Source: Lichtheimia corymbifera B2541 (lineage: Eukaryota > Mucoromycota > Mucoromycetes > Mucorales > Lichtheimiaceae). Taken from it: DNA of 33,219 nucleotides. The stretch lies in NCBI GenBank assembly GCA_000697475.1, contig JNEU01001008.1, forward strand, positions 1 through 33,219, in the 5' to 3' direction. Positions within the stretch are counted from its first letter, which is position 1. Every line of letters starts with the position of its first letter. Shown piece after piece: positions 1 to 10,825 of this stretch. Below the pieces are notes generated by a model. That model was not told the origin of the DNA and did not search any database. It worked only from the letters and a program-made list of their open reading frames with translations. The position numbers and the translations under genes are program-made.

Positions 1-537
1 GTCAAATTTTCTACTAGGCCTAGTCCCTTTAACTATCTGAATCCAACATAATAATAAGACTTGTGACCTCTACTCATATACGTCCTAGTCAAAGTTTTTA
101 TTACATCCTAGTCCCTTAAATTATCTGAAGTCTACATAGTCATAGGACTTGAGTCATTCAAAGTGCCCCTCTGACCAATAATTGATACTTGATGATCTAC
201 ACTTTCATATGTACTTGGAGCTAGGTGCTATGTAAAGTGGCCAAAGTCCTAGTTATATTACTTACTAGAGCGTAGTTACCACAAAATAAGTAGATACCAA
301 GATACTCATATGACTTGATCATCCCCAACCCTCCGACCAATTACCCATCATCCAATCTTCAAACCTAAATTACACAACACTGACCTCCCATAATCTCACA
401 GCGCTTTTACCAATGTAATCTACCTTTAATCCGCTGCAATTTGGTACTATTTTCATCTCAATCAGACTACTTTTTTGTTTTTTCGATTTAGAAGGTGTTT
501 GGATGTTCAGGTAACTTCCGAAACAATAATTGTCAAG

Positions 538-610
538 GGTTCCATAGCACAAATGGCAGTGCATCCGACTCCAGATCGGAAGGTTGGGCGTTCGAGTCGC
601 TCTGGGGCCA
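538..610 (+). tRNA. tRNA-Trp, anticodon CCA, intronless
   Basis: The 73 bases fold into a complete cloverleaf. The 7-bp acceptor pairs GGTTCCA with TGGGGCC (two G-T pairs), and the D stem is GCAC/GTGC. A perfect 5-bp anticodon stem (TCCGA/TCGGA) closes the loop CTCCAGA, giving anticodon CCA for tryptophan. The T stem GGGCG/CGCTC carries the loop TTCGAGT, and the discriminator base is A. The internal A box (TAGCACAAATGG) and B box (GTTCGAGTC) are good, and a T5 terminator follows. It is identical base for base to the copy at 28894-28966, although the flanks differ slightly. Confidence 0.93.
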
Positions 611-614
611 ACCC

Positions 615-619
615 TTTTT
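615..619 (+). terminator. Pol III T5 terminator of tRNA-Trp
   Basis: A run of five T lies four bases after the tRNA discriminator base, the usual RNA polymerase III stop signal. The same T5 follows the other tRNA copy on the minus strand. Confidence 0.75.
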
Positions 620-703
620 ATGCCCTGGAAAAGTTTTATTTATGGGTGGGCTAGGATTTTGGTTTTGGTGGTGTGAGGGTTGTTGAAGAGGTTGGAGGTG
701 GGT

Positions 704-1573
704 GAAATAATGTAACTACCGGCAATAGGGTTACAATATAACCAAATCAAATGTCAATGGTAAAAGCAGTGCCTGAAATGAAATGATTGCCTGCATAAAA
801 AGATCACCTTGACTCCTGAAATATACCTCAAGTAGTTGACAAGACATTATGTTGAGCATCATATATTACATACACCGATCATTAAATCAATTTCCGACAA
901 GAACCATCATTGTCTTGACCATTTCAGGCACATACACAAAAAGTCGGAATAGAAGCAACATGTACGTCTTAACCTAGTCACTCAAAAGGGCGTCAATATA
1001 TATGATGACTACCCCTTGCTGGTATTTTTGTTCTATTGATATTATTATCCCTAGTCTAAAACAGAAAGCCATCACCATCATCAAGATAATGCTGTTATTA
1101 TCGCTCAACTGCCACCAATGATACGTATATTATCATTTGTTGAAATCGGGATTGATCAATGTCTCCTTTTTACTTGTCTCTCAGCAAAAAGCATAATCGT
1201 ACTTGTACCATTGTGACGATACTATTATATCAGCAGGTGACATTTCTGGATCCAAGCAAGCACACATTTCCTCCGTCTCCCGAATTTGATGGATGATCAT
1301 ACCCCTCCACACATGTCTCTTTCTCCTGTTCAATAAGGGATGACAAGAGAAAAAGGGACATTGATGAGATTTCTAACCTTCCTATGGCCTGAAACGGTAG
1401 GCATTTCTAGTCCCTTTTGTCAAAAGCATACTAGGGGTATACGGTTACACACGCGTGTGCACGCAGGCTCCTCTTTGCTTCTCCCATTTTATTATTACAT
1501 TGGATCTCTCTTTTATTTGTGTGCTCTTTTCTCTTTTATATACCTTATTCACCACGAACGTTTTTCGCACACC
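704..1573 (+). promoter_or_regulatory. Gene-free interval, presumed CDC24 promoter and leader
   Basis: No gene is supported in these 870 bases. The part nearest the start codon (about 1460-1570) is T/C-rich, like the leaders of several other genes here. An open frame runs in phase with CDC24 from 1340, but it encodes an unlikely hydrophobic extension across the pyrimidine-rich leader, so it is treated as untranslated. No clear TATA box or known operator is identified. Confidence 0.4.
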
Positions 1574-4079
1574 ATGGCCGTCTCATCTACGATATATCAG
1601 AGATGCCGATCTGTGCTGGATGGGTTGGCAGCCGTGCCAGGTTGTGCTTCATTTGGTATTCAACGCCTATCGGAAACCAATATCAGTAATGGATCCAACG
1701 CCGAGATAAGCGATGATTACATTCCTCGACCATTTTACCACCTGTGGAAGCTCTGTCGAGATGGCGCAATCCTCAATCATCTTTGTAATCTTCTCGAACC
1801 ACAGCATGCGATTGACGTACAATCATGCAAGAAAAACAAAAAGCCCGTGTATCGATTCATCACTGTTTGCCAAAATCATCTCAACCTTAGAGAAGATGAG
1901 CTTTTTACGATCTCGGAAATGTACAAGGATAACACCAATACCTTTGTCAAGGTTCGTTTGATCCACCACCATCATATAAAAAGATGCACCCTATTTCCCT
2001 GATCACCCCTTGCTGCTACTTTGGCAAGCCAACATGCACACTAATGCACAGACCGGCTCTTTATAATGCTAGGTTATCAATACTTTAAACAAGTTGTTGA
2101 TCCTCTTGAATGAACGAGGAATACTGATCTCGGAATATCCGCCACCCGCCAAAGAACGCCCAACCCCGTCATCGTTGCGGGATAAGGTCATTTTTGAGCT
2201 GCTTGATACAGAACGTAAATATGTTCATGATCTTGAAACGATGCAGGTAAACCCGTTTTCCCTTTTTCGGGATATCCCCTTTCTTGATCTCATGTTTACT
2301 AATTATCATATAAACATACACCAACATTCTAGAATTATGCAAAGGAGCTTGGTAGTATCTTATCACTGAATACAGTGCACCACATATTTAGTAATCTCAG
2401 CGCACTTGTTGATTTCCAATTACGGTTCCTATTGTACGCCGAGTACCATGCCGAGTTTCCAAATCAGAGCAGTTTTGGGCAATGCATTGTGAACCTTGAA
2501 GACGCCTTTTCAGTGTACGAGCCTTATTGTGCAAACTTACAGCATGCGCTGGATCTCGTTATCCAATGGACACCTCAAATGACCAGCACTAGTATTGAGC
2601 CCACGTATGAATTGCCATCATACCTCATCAAGCCTGTGCAGCGTGTGTGCAAATATCCACTCTTGATGGAGCAACTAATCAAAAACACACCCGAGGATTG
2701 GCCCCACTATAATGATCTTGAGCAAGCTATGGAAGCTATACAGCGAGTGGCTTTTAAGGTCAATGAGACCAGGCGTACGCAAGAAAACAAACAGCGTGTC
2801 AAGGAGCTCAAGGAACGTGTATCGGATTGGCGTGGGGTGACCGATGTCGATAAGCAATGTGGTGCCTTGTTGCTGCATGACCGTGTATACATTCATCAAT
2901 CAAACAGCATACCCCGGCAAGTGGCAGCACATTTATTTGAAAAGACAATCGTGCTATGCGTCGAATCGACAAAAAAGACAAAAAAGAAAAAAGATGGCAT
3001 GCTGGACATGCTAGGACTTATTGGCTTTGGAGGTATCGTGCAGGTGATTGATAGCAACGAACTTGGTAAGTTTCAATCCACTCATGCTATGGATTCATCA
3101 TTATATTCATGCATATCACGTTACTCCAGGGAAGCCGCTATCATTGCAAATCTTTTTTTCTTCAGTCAAAGATGGTCAATTTGATCTCGAAACGTTTACC
3201 ATGGAGTTTCTCAACGATGAACGACTTGCCCAGTGGGAAACAGCAATAAAAAAGCAAGCACAAAAGGCGGCAAGGAGACGACCCTTGACGCGATTGGTGA
3301 TTGGATCATCACCTTCCACACCAATTCCTCAACAACAACAACCACACCCATCAACGCAGGATTATGATCATGAATTATTGTCTCCCACCTTTGTGTCATA
3401 TGCATCAATGAATAGGCTTCCAATCCGAGGACCCTATTACGAGCAGTTTGCTGACATGTTGAGCGAGGAATCGCATTATCACCATGGCAACGACACACTT
3501 CCATCACCTCCATCGCCTTCATATTCAACATCCCGATTACATGCACATCAATTACCACCTTCACCACCTCAAACAGGTTGTGATCCAGCTACATCACCAT
3601 CTATCGTGAGACATCATCACCACTATTATCATCATCACCCAGGACCACTCTCACCCATGCCAACAACCCCAACTCCATTTAATCGTCAAGAGAATGGATA
3701 TGATGGTTACAGTGGTATCCGTAATAGGTCACAAAGCAGCCCTAATCTGCATTTTCATGCACAACCACAGCCTCAATACCAAAATAATAGCACCGCACCC
3801 CAAGCAGTACGTACCAGCTCCACGGTCAGGGTGAAGCTCCATTATAGTCGCAACGGCACTTTTGTCTTTTATGCACCGCGAAACATCAACCTTCATGATC
3901 TACGTGTGCTTGCCGAACGCAAAACCCGTGTCAATAATCTTGGCGGAGACTATCTCAAGTACCGTGACGAGGAAGGTGATCTTGTTACTATCAATAGCGA
4001 TGAGGATATTGCCCTGGCCTTTGACTCGGCACCTAGTGATACTGCTGCTGTCCATCTTTATATTTCCTACTCCTCATAA
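1574..4079 (+). CDS. CDC24: Cdc24-type Rho guanine nucleotide exchange factor
   Basis: Four exons (1574-1951, 2073-2246, 2333-3065, 3166-4079) keep phase and give about 732 residues. Domain order is that of Cdc24/Scd1: an N-terminal calponin-homology-like region (about 1-145), a DH (RhoGEF) domain (about 155-340, with ELLDTERKYVHDLE and the conserved helix KPVQRVCKYPLLM), a PH domain split by the last intron (about 355-480), a low-complexity His/Pro/Gln linker, and a C-terminal PB1 domain (about 647-732) with the acidic DEEGD and SDED signature. In the family, the DH-PH unit activates Cdc42 at sites of polarised growth and PB1 binds a Bem1-type scaffold. The start is the ATG in CACACCATGGCC; the frame is open further upstream, but that part looks like leader. 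The gene converges on the F-box gene, with 102 bp between the stops. Confidence 0.93.
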
Positions 4080-4181
4080 TTGAAGCATCATGTGTGCAAA
4101 CTTGTATATATTCAATGATCAATGCAGAAAACAAAGAATGAACTTTTGACTGTATAATCAAATATCTATGCTGGTTCTCTT

Positions 4182-5338
4182 TTATATCAGCTTCCAATTC
4201 TCGATCGATTTCCATAAATCCTCATACTCTGGCCCTTGAACTTCGTCTAAGACAACAAGATGATGGTCAGTCAAGCTAGCAACATAAAGCATCCATTTAC
4301 ATACCTGATCGAAAGGGTGTTCCCACAAGGCCATATGTGTCAGTAAGGTATTGCCAAAGAGCAGGAGTGACAATGTTGAATGTAGCCATACTGCCTTCAC
4401 GCGGTCGAGCATCGGGATTCATTCTTCCTTTTGCGTCTTCCAAATCGGTATTGATCACAGGACCCGATGCCAATTTACCGTCGCACAAGGCAAGGAACCA
4501 GGGGCGAAACCAGTTGCGGTTGATAAAATAAAAGTATGGGATGGCATTTGTCAAGTACGCTCGATCCGAATGCTCGTTGTAAAGGTGTCGCTCATATAAG
4601 CATTGTCGTCGTTTTCGGAGCTGTTGACGACCAATCTCAATGTCGTGGGTCAATGTTTCAAGTAAAAGATCGACATAATGCTCTTCGCTCACATCACCCC
4701 GTGTCTCTCCTAACTAGACAAAGAAATTAATATCGACATGATGGATGTTGTTGTTGTTGTCATGGTTACTTGCCAGTCGAGAACATGTAAAGCAATACAT
4801 TTGTAGGGTTGGGATACGCAATAAAATGCCGTGTCGATTGGGTGCCATTGCATGAAATCGATATGCACATTCCTTGCAGCCTTTATAGATCCATGAGCTC
4901 CATGCCATTCCACGCCATATATCCTTGCTACTTACGAATACGAATGTTTCCTTTGTATATATATAGACATAAGCCCGAAGCATAGTGGTTTTGGCCACAC
5001 GTGGCGCAGTTGTGCTGAGGTGGTTTCCGATGCATTACGTTGTCGTATGGAGCGACGTAGGGTGCCAGAGTCTTTCCAGTGACCATGCTCAGGTGAGGAC
5101 ACATGCGATTGTTGGATGGATCATCGCATTTTCGAATATATTGTTCCTTCCACGTATGTTCTGGTAGCTTGTATGTGATCCCGAACGTGTTGTATAGCAT
5201 CTCTCTCCACACTGCATCCCCACTTGCAATCGATCTGAATTCGCGGCAGACTTGTGCAAATGTCCCGAGATCTTTGGGTGTCAAGTGACCAGCGATCGCC
5301 GTCAATAGCTCATGGTTCAGCTCGTCAATGTGCAGCAT
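4182..5338 (-). CDS. F-box protein with UBP-type zinc finger and DUSP domain
   Basis: The best model has four exons: 5338-4936, 4880-4770, 4709-4305 and 4246-4182, giving 327 residues. Introns are 55, 60 and 58 bp. Residues 1-50 form an F-box (LNHELLTAIAGHL, then VCREFRSIA and VWREML). Residues 80-167 look like a UBP zinc finger: CPHL, then CATCG (111-115), CKEC (136-139), a His pair (144, 151) and YCFTC (163-167). Residues 230-305 resemble a DUSP domain (NRNWFRPWFLAL, SGPVINTDL, ALWQYLTDTYG). UBP finger and DUSP are accessory domains of deubiquitinases such as USP20/USP33, but no Cys/His protease domain is present. Inferred role: a substrate receptor of an SCF ligase that recognises ubiquitin or ubiquitinated proteins. 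The second and third exons have alternative acceptors (for example 4713) that would change the finger, so those borders are less sure than the F-box and DUSP parts. Confidence 0.75.
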
Positions 5339-5575
5339 AAAGGAAAAAAAGGTGAGGGAAAGATAACGAAAATGAGCAGCGACAGCTTTTTTTGGCAGCA
5401 GCCAGCAGCATCACTGACCAATTCAACTCAGCACTTTAAACGTTAGGCGAACCAAGGTATGTGCTAATGGACTTGCTCATCTTTCCGCTACCCATTGCTA
5501 CTCAACTCAAAGTAAGTAAGGTTCTTGAAAGAGACGAGTCATCACAGTGCTAATGGTCTTTTTGTCGTTATAGTA
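5339..5575. promoter_or_regulatory. Divergent promoter between F-box gene and ARPC3
   Basis: Only 237 bases separate the two start codons, which point away from each other, so this must contain both promoters and leaders. A purine-rich run lies near the F-box start. No TATA box is obvious. Co-regulation is possible but is not shown by the sequence. Confidence 0.5.
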
Positions 5576-6329
5576 ATGCCGGTAAATACACTCTCGATTG
5601 AGACACACGCACACACACGCACACAGCACTCGTTCACTCACTCACTCATTGTACCCTTGCCACACACCATCATACACAGGCCTACCACTCACAGTTCAAT
5701 GACGGCGACTATCAGTCTGTCGGCAACATGTTTATGCTTCCTGTAAAGACCCGTTTTCGAGGAAACGCGCCTATGGCGGGGGAGTGAATGGATATATATA
5801 TGTATATATTAGATTACTGAACGCGACATAATCTTCTAGTCGACCCAAATGCCGAGGATATCGTGGATGAAGCTATCAGCTTGTTTCGCGCCAATTGTCT
5901 ATTCCGCAACTTTGAAATCAAGGGCAATGCAGACCGTGTTCTCATTTATTTGATTCTCTTCATTTCTGAGTGTCTTGGCAAGATCAACAAGAACACTACC
6001 CAAGGCGATGCTATGAAGCAACTAAACACCTTGGCCGTATCCAACTTTGCCATCCCCGGCGATCCAAATTTCCCTTTGAATGCCATGTATGCCGCTCCTA
6101 CCGATCGATTGCAAGCTGGTAAGTATTCTGGATAGATATATATATATATATGTGTGTGTGTGGGAGTGGTCATTGACGTATCCTGCTTCTAGATCAAATG
6201 CGACAATATATTCAGCAATTACGTCAAGAGTTGGTGGCTCGATTGGTCGAACAAATCTATGTGGATGGCAAACCAAGCAAATGGTGGATGTGCTTCTCAA
6301 AGAGAAAGTTTATGAATCTTAGTCTGTAA
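5576..6329 (+). CDS. ARPC3: Arp2/3 complex subunit 3 (p21-Arc)
   Basis: Four exons are seen: 5576-5581 (only ATG CCG), 5680-5783, 5840-6118 and 6193-6329. The translation follows the family throughout: [57 protein letters not shown], and the C terminus [16 protein letters not shown]. Length is about 175 residues, as usual. The protein is part of the seven-subunit complex that nucleates branched actin. One problem: the only plausible donor of exon 2 (GTGAAT at 5784) leaves phase 2, while exon 3 needs an incoming phase of 1. The two conserved parts therefore do not join in frame. One G fewer in the run of five G at 5778-5782 would repair it. This is either a sequencing error or a real frameshift. 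Intron 1 contains CA and CTCA microsatellites. Confidence 0.88.
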
Positions 6330-6377
6330 ACGTGTCAACCGGGTAGAATAAATAGTATGCATATATTTTCTATCTAT

Positions 6378-9300
6378 CTAGTATCCAATGCCACTAATAA
6401 TGCCGTAGCCTAGTAAAATGGTAATAACACCTGCTATGATGGATGCAGGGATACCGCAACAAATAAAGTCTTTCATCTTCAAATATGTTTTCCCGGTGCC
6501 ATCCTCTTGCATAATCGCGTTCATGTTGGGGAATCTATAAACCTAGTGTCAATATTTCAGCACAACATAGAGTAGCTACATACATACCCTGATACTGGCA
6601 AACCCATTGCAACCGAAGCCGTCAGTGCAGTGACCTACATCATCAAGATTTTAATCCTCTGTTGCTATTTCCCAGCAAACGATAGACTTACCATAACGAG
6701 CAAGTTTGGTTGTGGAGGTGATAGTTGCTCACCAACTTGCTTGACGATAGGAAGGATAATCAATGCTGAAACAGTGTGGCTAACAAACGTGGCGAAGACG
6801 AGAACCAGGACACCGAAAATGAACAGGATTGCAATCACAGGCATGTCTTCTATGCCATTGGCGATACGATGTCCGATAATATCAAGTAGGCCTGAGCTAT
6901 CAACCGCAAATCCTAGAGCCATGCCTCCTTGCGCTATGTATCACCCCTTGTTAGCATAATTACAAGCATCACCTTGTCCAACTTACCCAACGTGACCACA
7001 CTCCACAAAAAGTTATTGAGATCAGTCTTGTTGAGCATCCTTGTTCCAAATAGCAGCACAAAAGGAATAATCGCAATAGTGCCATTGTCACCCCAGAATT
7101 CTTGATCAGCTGTCTCGCTGCACCATAGAGCAATTGTCGCCAGACATACAACCGAGACCCAGACTTGTGAATAGCTTGGCCATCCATATCCAGTTGATTT
7201 GACAGCATTAATCCGGGGTGTCGTTTTGCCAGGTCGAAAGTAAAGCAGCAACATGCCCCAAGTTGTTAATATGCAAATGATGGTGAGAGGAAGAGCGGCT
7301 GCAAACCAGATACCCCATCCTGGATTCGGATTCAGCATTTGGATAGCAATGATGTTTTGTGGTGATGAAATCGGTGAAGAGAGACCACCTATGCAACTTG
7401 CAAGAGCAATACCAAGAATAAGACATGGGCCAACTGAAGAATGCGGTGGTAATGTGCGTAAAATAGGCTACCATCCATAGCATTAGTATACAGTCTCTTC
7501 CAAATAGATTAATAAATTTTACCTGTACAAGGGAAAAGCAGAGAACGGGCGTAGCTACATTGCTGATCCACATGCAAAGAAAAGCTGCCAGATACATATT
7601 GACCAAGATGACGTATTGAGGGCGAGTACCTGCTTTGCTCAATACGACGGCTGCAAATGCCTTGGTAATTCCATGCTTGCTCAGTGCTGCTGCTATTGCG
7701 AAACCTCCCAAGAGCACCAAAATCGTGCCGTTGAACATGCTTGAAAACACGGCCTTGGATGCATCAGCTGCGTTCACAGAGTTTCCATTATCCCGAACAA
7801 TATCCATGGGAACAACCAGTAATGGGATCAAGTATGCGGTGGCAAATAATGGAAGGGTCTATCATTGATCTTGATGGTTAGGCGCAATCCTTCCATTCCC
7901 CCCCCGGATACATACCTCAAACGCCCATAACAATGCCACAAATACCAATAGTGCCAGACATTTGCTTGCTGCTTCATGACCGAGTGTGTCAATACAAAGC
8001 AGGGGAATAAAGAACGCCAGGCTTACGCCCAAAGTGACAATACAATGAATGGTGTTTTTGCTGATGAAAAAGTTGATCCATGGCAACTGATATCCTGGTT
8101 GCTCTTCCACTGCCCGTGCATCAAATGTCTCACGTTCCTTGGATACCATATCCTTCCATACAGTGTTACGCTCAAAGTGGATCTTTTCACGCATGTGCAA
8201 CTTGAGTTCACTGACAGCCCTCGTTTCATCATTATTCGTAAAGACCGCAGCATACATTTTCTGAATAAGCTTCATTGCCATTTCAATTTCATCCAGTCGA
8301 CCTTGTTGAAATGGATGTGCAACATCAATGATGTTTTTGCAATAAGTCGTCTGCAGCCGTGCGCCTGTGATCTTATCCCATTTCTTGAGGATCTTGCGAA
8401 AGGCCTCATGATTCAGTTGGACATAGGACTTTATCTCTGATAGCAGGATATATACGTCTGTGCATCGAGCGCGAAAGTTGTAATATCGATTAAACTCATC
8501 CACATTGGCGATTTCATCGAGGGTGCGTACTGAATCTCGTCGTTGTAGAAAGCGAAAGTTGCGTAAAGGTGCTGATTCCATCCAATCCCATGGTGAACGA
8601 GTCAACTCGTCGTTAGCAGCAGCATTTGGATAAAAGCGTGAAGTACGACCATCAACAGATACAGTTTGTGAACGTGTGATAGGATGAGTGGGTGGCGGTG
8701 ATGATGATCCCACAGTGGATGAGCGGCGACTCAGTAAACCACCACTAATCGTATTATGTCGTCGTAAATTGAGTTGCTGGTCCTCGGATTCGGTGGTACT
8801 GGTGGAATGTGCGGTGGTGCTGCCAATTGTTGTTGGATGTGGTGGTGTCAAGTCTTCTCTTCCTGCAAGTAATGTATCCAATCTCTCAAGCTTGCATTCT
8901 GGTCCAGGCTCATCATGCCTCAGTGTATTGGCTAGGGTCTCATCTTGAAGTGGTATTCCAAAGCTATCAAATTGCTTGCGTAATGTGGCAGCTTCATCCA
9001 GTACTTCGGCTTCTTTTTGGGCGAAGAACTTGCACACCTTATCCAGTTGCTGATCGCACTCTTGAATAAACTTTTTGTCGTCGTCATTGGGTACATAATC
9101 TGCTAACGGTTCGCCTCGTGAAGCAGAAGCAGCGGCTTCAGCAGCTACCAGAGCTTCCTGATCATGCTTTTCAAGGCTGCCTTCTTCAGCTGTACGTGCT
9201 AGACTCGGTCGTCTTGCCAACACTTGTTGCACATTAAGCCGTTCAATTTGATATACGAGCTTTTTCAACCGGTCGTAACTAGGTAAAATAAGCTTTGAAT

Positions 9301-9406
9301 GAATGACAGGTGCGTGTAACCATGGAAAGGATTATTAAACTTACTCCACATATTGATCAATCCAATCCGGAACGGCATTCAGGATTAGCGTATGTGCGAA
9401 CTTCAT
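6378..9406 (-). CDS. PHO91: SPX-domain low-affinity phosphate transporter (Pho87/90/91 type)
   Basis: Seven exons (9406-9345, 9278-7916, 7858-7523, 7467-6987, 6933-6692, 6634-6588, 6534-6378) join in phase and give 895 residues, close to yeast Pho91 (894). The N terminus MKFAHTLILNAVPDWIDQYV and the later LNHEAFRKILKKWDKITGA are SPX features, with a low-complexity Ser/Thr insertion between. SPX domains sense inositol pyrophosphates. The C-terminal half (from about 430) is a DASS-family (sodium/sulfate symporter-like) membrane domain with about a dozen hydrophobic segments and the signatures SNVATPVL, GGLSSPISSPQNIIA and FPNMNAI near the end. Function by family: proton- or sodium-coupled phosphate movement at the plasma or vacuolar membrane; the sequence does not separate Pho90 from Pho91. 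The stop codon is only 48 bp from the stop of convergent ARPC3. Confidence 0.93.
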
Positions 9407-9773
9407 TGGGCAATGTTTGTTGGTATCTTAAGAAAGCAAAGGTTGTTTGTTAAAAGGTAAAAAAGGGAAATACCGACGGCAGATAACTTACAACTGGGCT
9501 CCAGATTGTGAGTCAGACCCATGAACTTGGAAAAGGATGGGCAGGGTTCTCTTGTCATTGTCTCATGCATGATCCTTTGTCCTGCTGTATACACTGTTAC
9601 ACCTTGTACTACTACGCTTTCCTCATGTATACTTACACACATATCTTGGCTGCAGCAGGCGTCACGAACTGTGTTTTTCTTCTCTCCCCCTTTTCCATCG
9701 CATCTACATACTCTGATCAGTCTCGTTATACGCTTATTCCTCAAAGTCCTCATTCGATCCTATACGTACCGCC
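9407..9773. promoter_or_regulatory. Divergent promoter of PHO91-like gene and AIG1 GTPase
   Basis: These 367 bases separate two divergent start codons and hold no supported gene. The half next to the GTPase start is pyrimidine-rich on the plus strand (about 9680-9770). No recognised phosphate-response (Pho4, CACGTG) site is seen. Confidence 0.4.
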
Positions 9774-10825
9774 ATGACAGTATCCAACGCCATTTTGAAC
9801 GAGACCAATCTCAACGAGCACTTGAATGATCCACAAACTCATGTTGTCAGCGCGATTGGAGCTCTCGGAACGGGCAAATCCAGTCTATTGAACACCATGT
9901 GCGGCGAGCGTGTATTTGAAACAGGCGAAACATTTGTAAGATGTCATCCCCGAAGCATAAAACGTGTCATACCAACCATCTTTGCCGTTTTACCCATCTA
10001 GGCCACCACGACCACTATTGCTAGTGTTGTGCGATCATGGAAATATATCCCCACCACCAAGTATGTCCATCTGGTTGATACTCCTGGTTTATGTGCTTCA
10101 TCTGCTCGTGACCGACAAAACGTTCAAGAAATGGTGCGTTACTTTAAGAGCCTTGCTTATGGTGTGAGTGCATTTCTATTAGTATTCGACATTAAGGATA
10201 TTCGGTAAGTGTCATGTGTTGCAAAAAGAGAACAATGATGGTGGGATGGTACACAATGACAGCTGCATTTTGCTAATTATATGACTGCATGAATGAAATC
10301 TATTTTAGTTTGGATGCTTATACACAAGACATGCTCAGCCTATTCCAACAACTTCTTGGCAAAGATTTTTGGAACTTTGTTGTTCTTGTATTTACACACG
10401 TCGATGATGAAGTTCGAGATGAATTGGACGATGCCATTGAAGCGGTGCTTGATCCCGAAGGTATAGGATAAAGGTGGTAATGTGACACGTGGACTGATCG
10501 TTCTTGAACCAAATGCTTGGCATTAGAGGGTTTCGTGGCTGAGATTACACGATTATACAAGTTATCTCCCAAATCATTTGTTCCCAACGTCATTTTCGCA
10601 ACCACCAAAGATGTCCGCATGAGCAGCTATGGTCAACGTCAAATCCGAGAGATATACAATTCCGTTGTACGCTGTGAAGCAAGGAACGAGCATCGTCGAT
10701 TCAATTGTACCTGGTTACAACAAATTCGAGCTCATTCTTCAGAAGAGGAAAAGACTGAATTCATCACTCAGAGTATTATGGGAGCATGGTCCAACATGGC
10801 ATCCAATGTATGTAGACTGCAATAA
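9774..10825 (+). CDS. AIG1/GIMAP-like P-loop GTPase
   Basis: Four exons (9774-9935, 10002-10204, 10309-10460, 10527-10825) give 271 residues. Residues 22-40 carry the P loop GALGTGKSS (G1). G2 is a Thr run (ATTTT at 55-59), G3 is DTPG (80-83), and the G4 position has THVDD (151-155). The fold order and spacing match the AIG1 (IAN/GIMAP) branch of septin-like GTPases, known mainly from plants and animals, where members act in immune or stress responses and oligomerise on membranes. The fungal role is unknown. There is no transmembrane tail; the last exon is helical and polar. The end AAT-GTATGT just before the stop could be a cryptic donor, so a further 3' exon is possible. The intron placement around GAA-G/AG-GGT is fixed by phase. 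Confidence 0.8.

Larger units (their letters stand above)
1..700 (+). repeat. Left arm of a long inverted repeat
   Basis: This segment is the reverse complement of 28791-29503 with only scattered differences. The match begins at base 1, so the arm may extend beyond the window. It ends near 700, after the shared GGTTGGAG. Positions 1 to about 270 match degenerate units of the tandem array seen to the right of the other arm. The middle is unique sequence, and the inner part holds a tRNA-Trp. The other arm has about 12 extra bases opposite position 655, plus point differences such as those around 500-510. No transposase, reverse transcriptase or terminal repeats are visible, so this looks like an inverted segmental duplication rather than a recognised mobile element. 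Confidence 0.9.

Noticed and set aside
370..686. Open frames on both strands over the tRNA in the left arm (also 28803-29134 in the right arm)
   Set aside because: They run straight through a perfect tRNA and its terminator and have no protein-like content. Both copies exist only because the arms are duplicated.
1340..1573. N-terminal extension of Cdc24
   Set aside because: In frame but derived from a T/C-rich leader, with no family similarity; the conserved Cdc24 start fits the ATG at 1574.
6630..6959. 109-codon plus-strand frame
   Set aside because: It is antisense to conserved membrane exons of the PHO91-like transporter, whose splice phases all agree.
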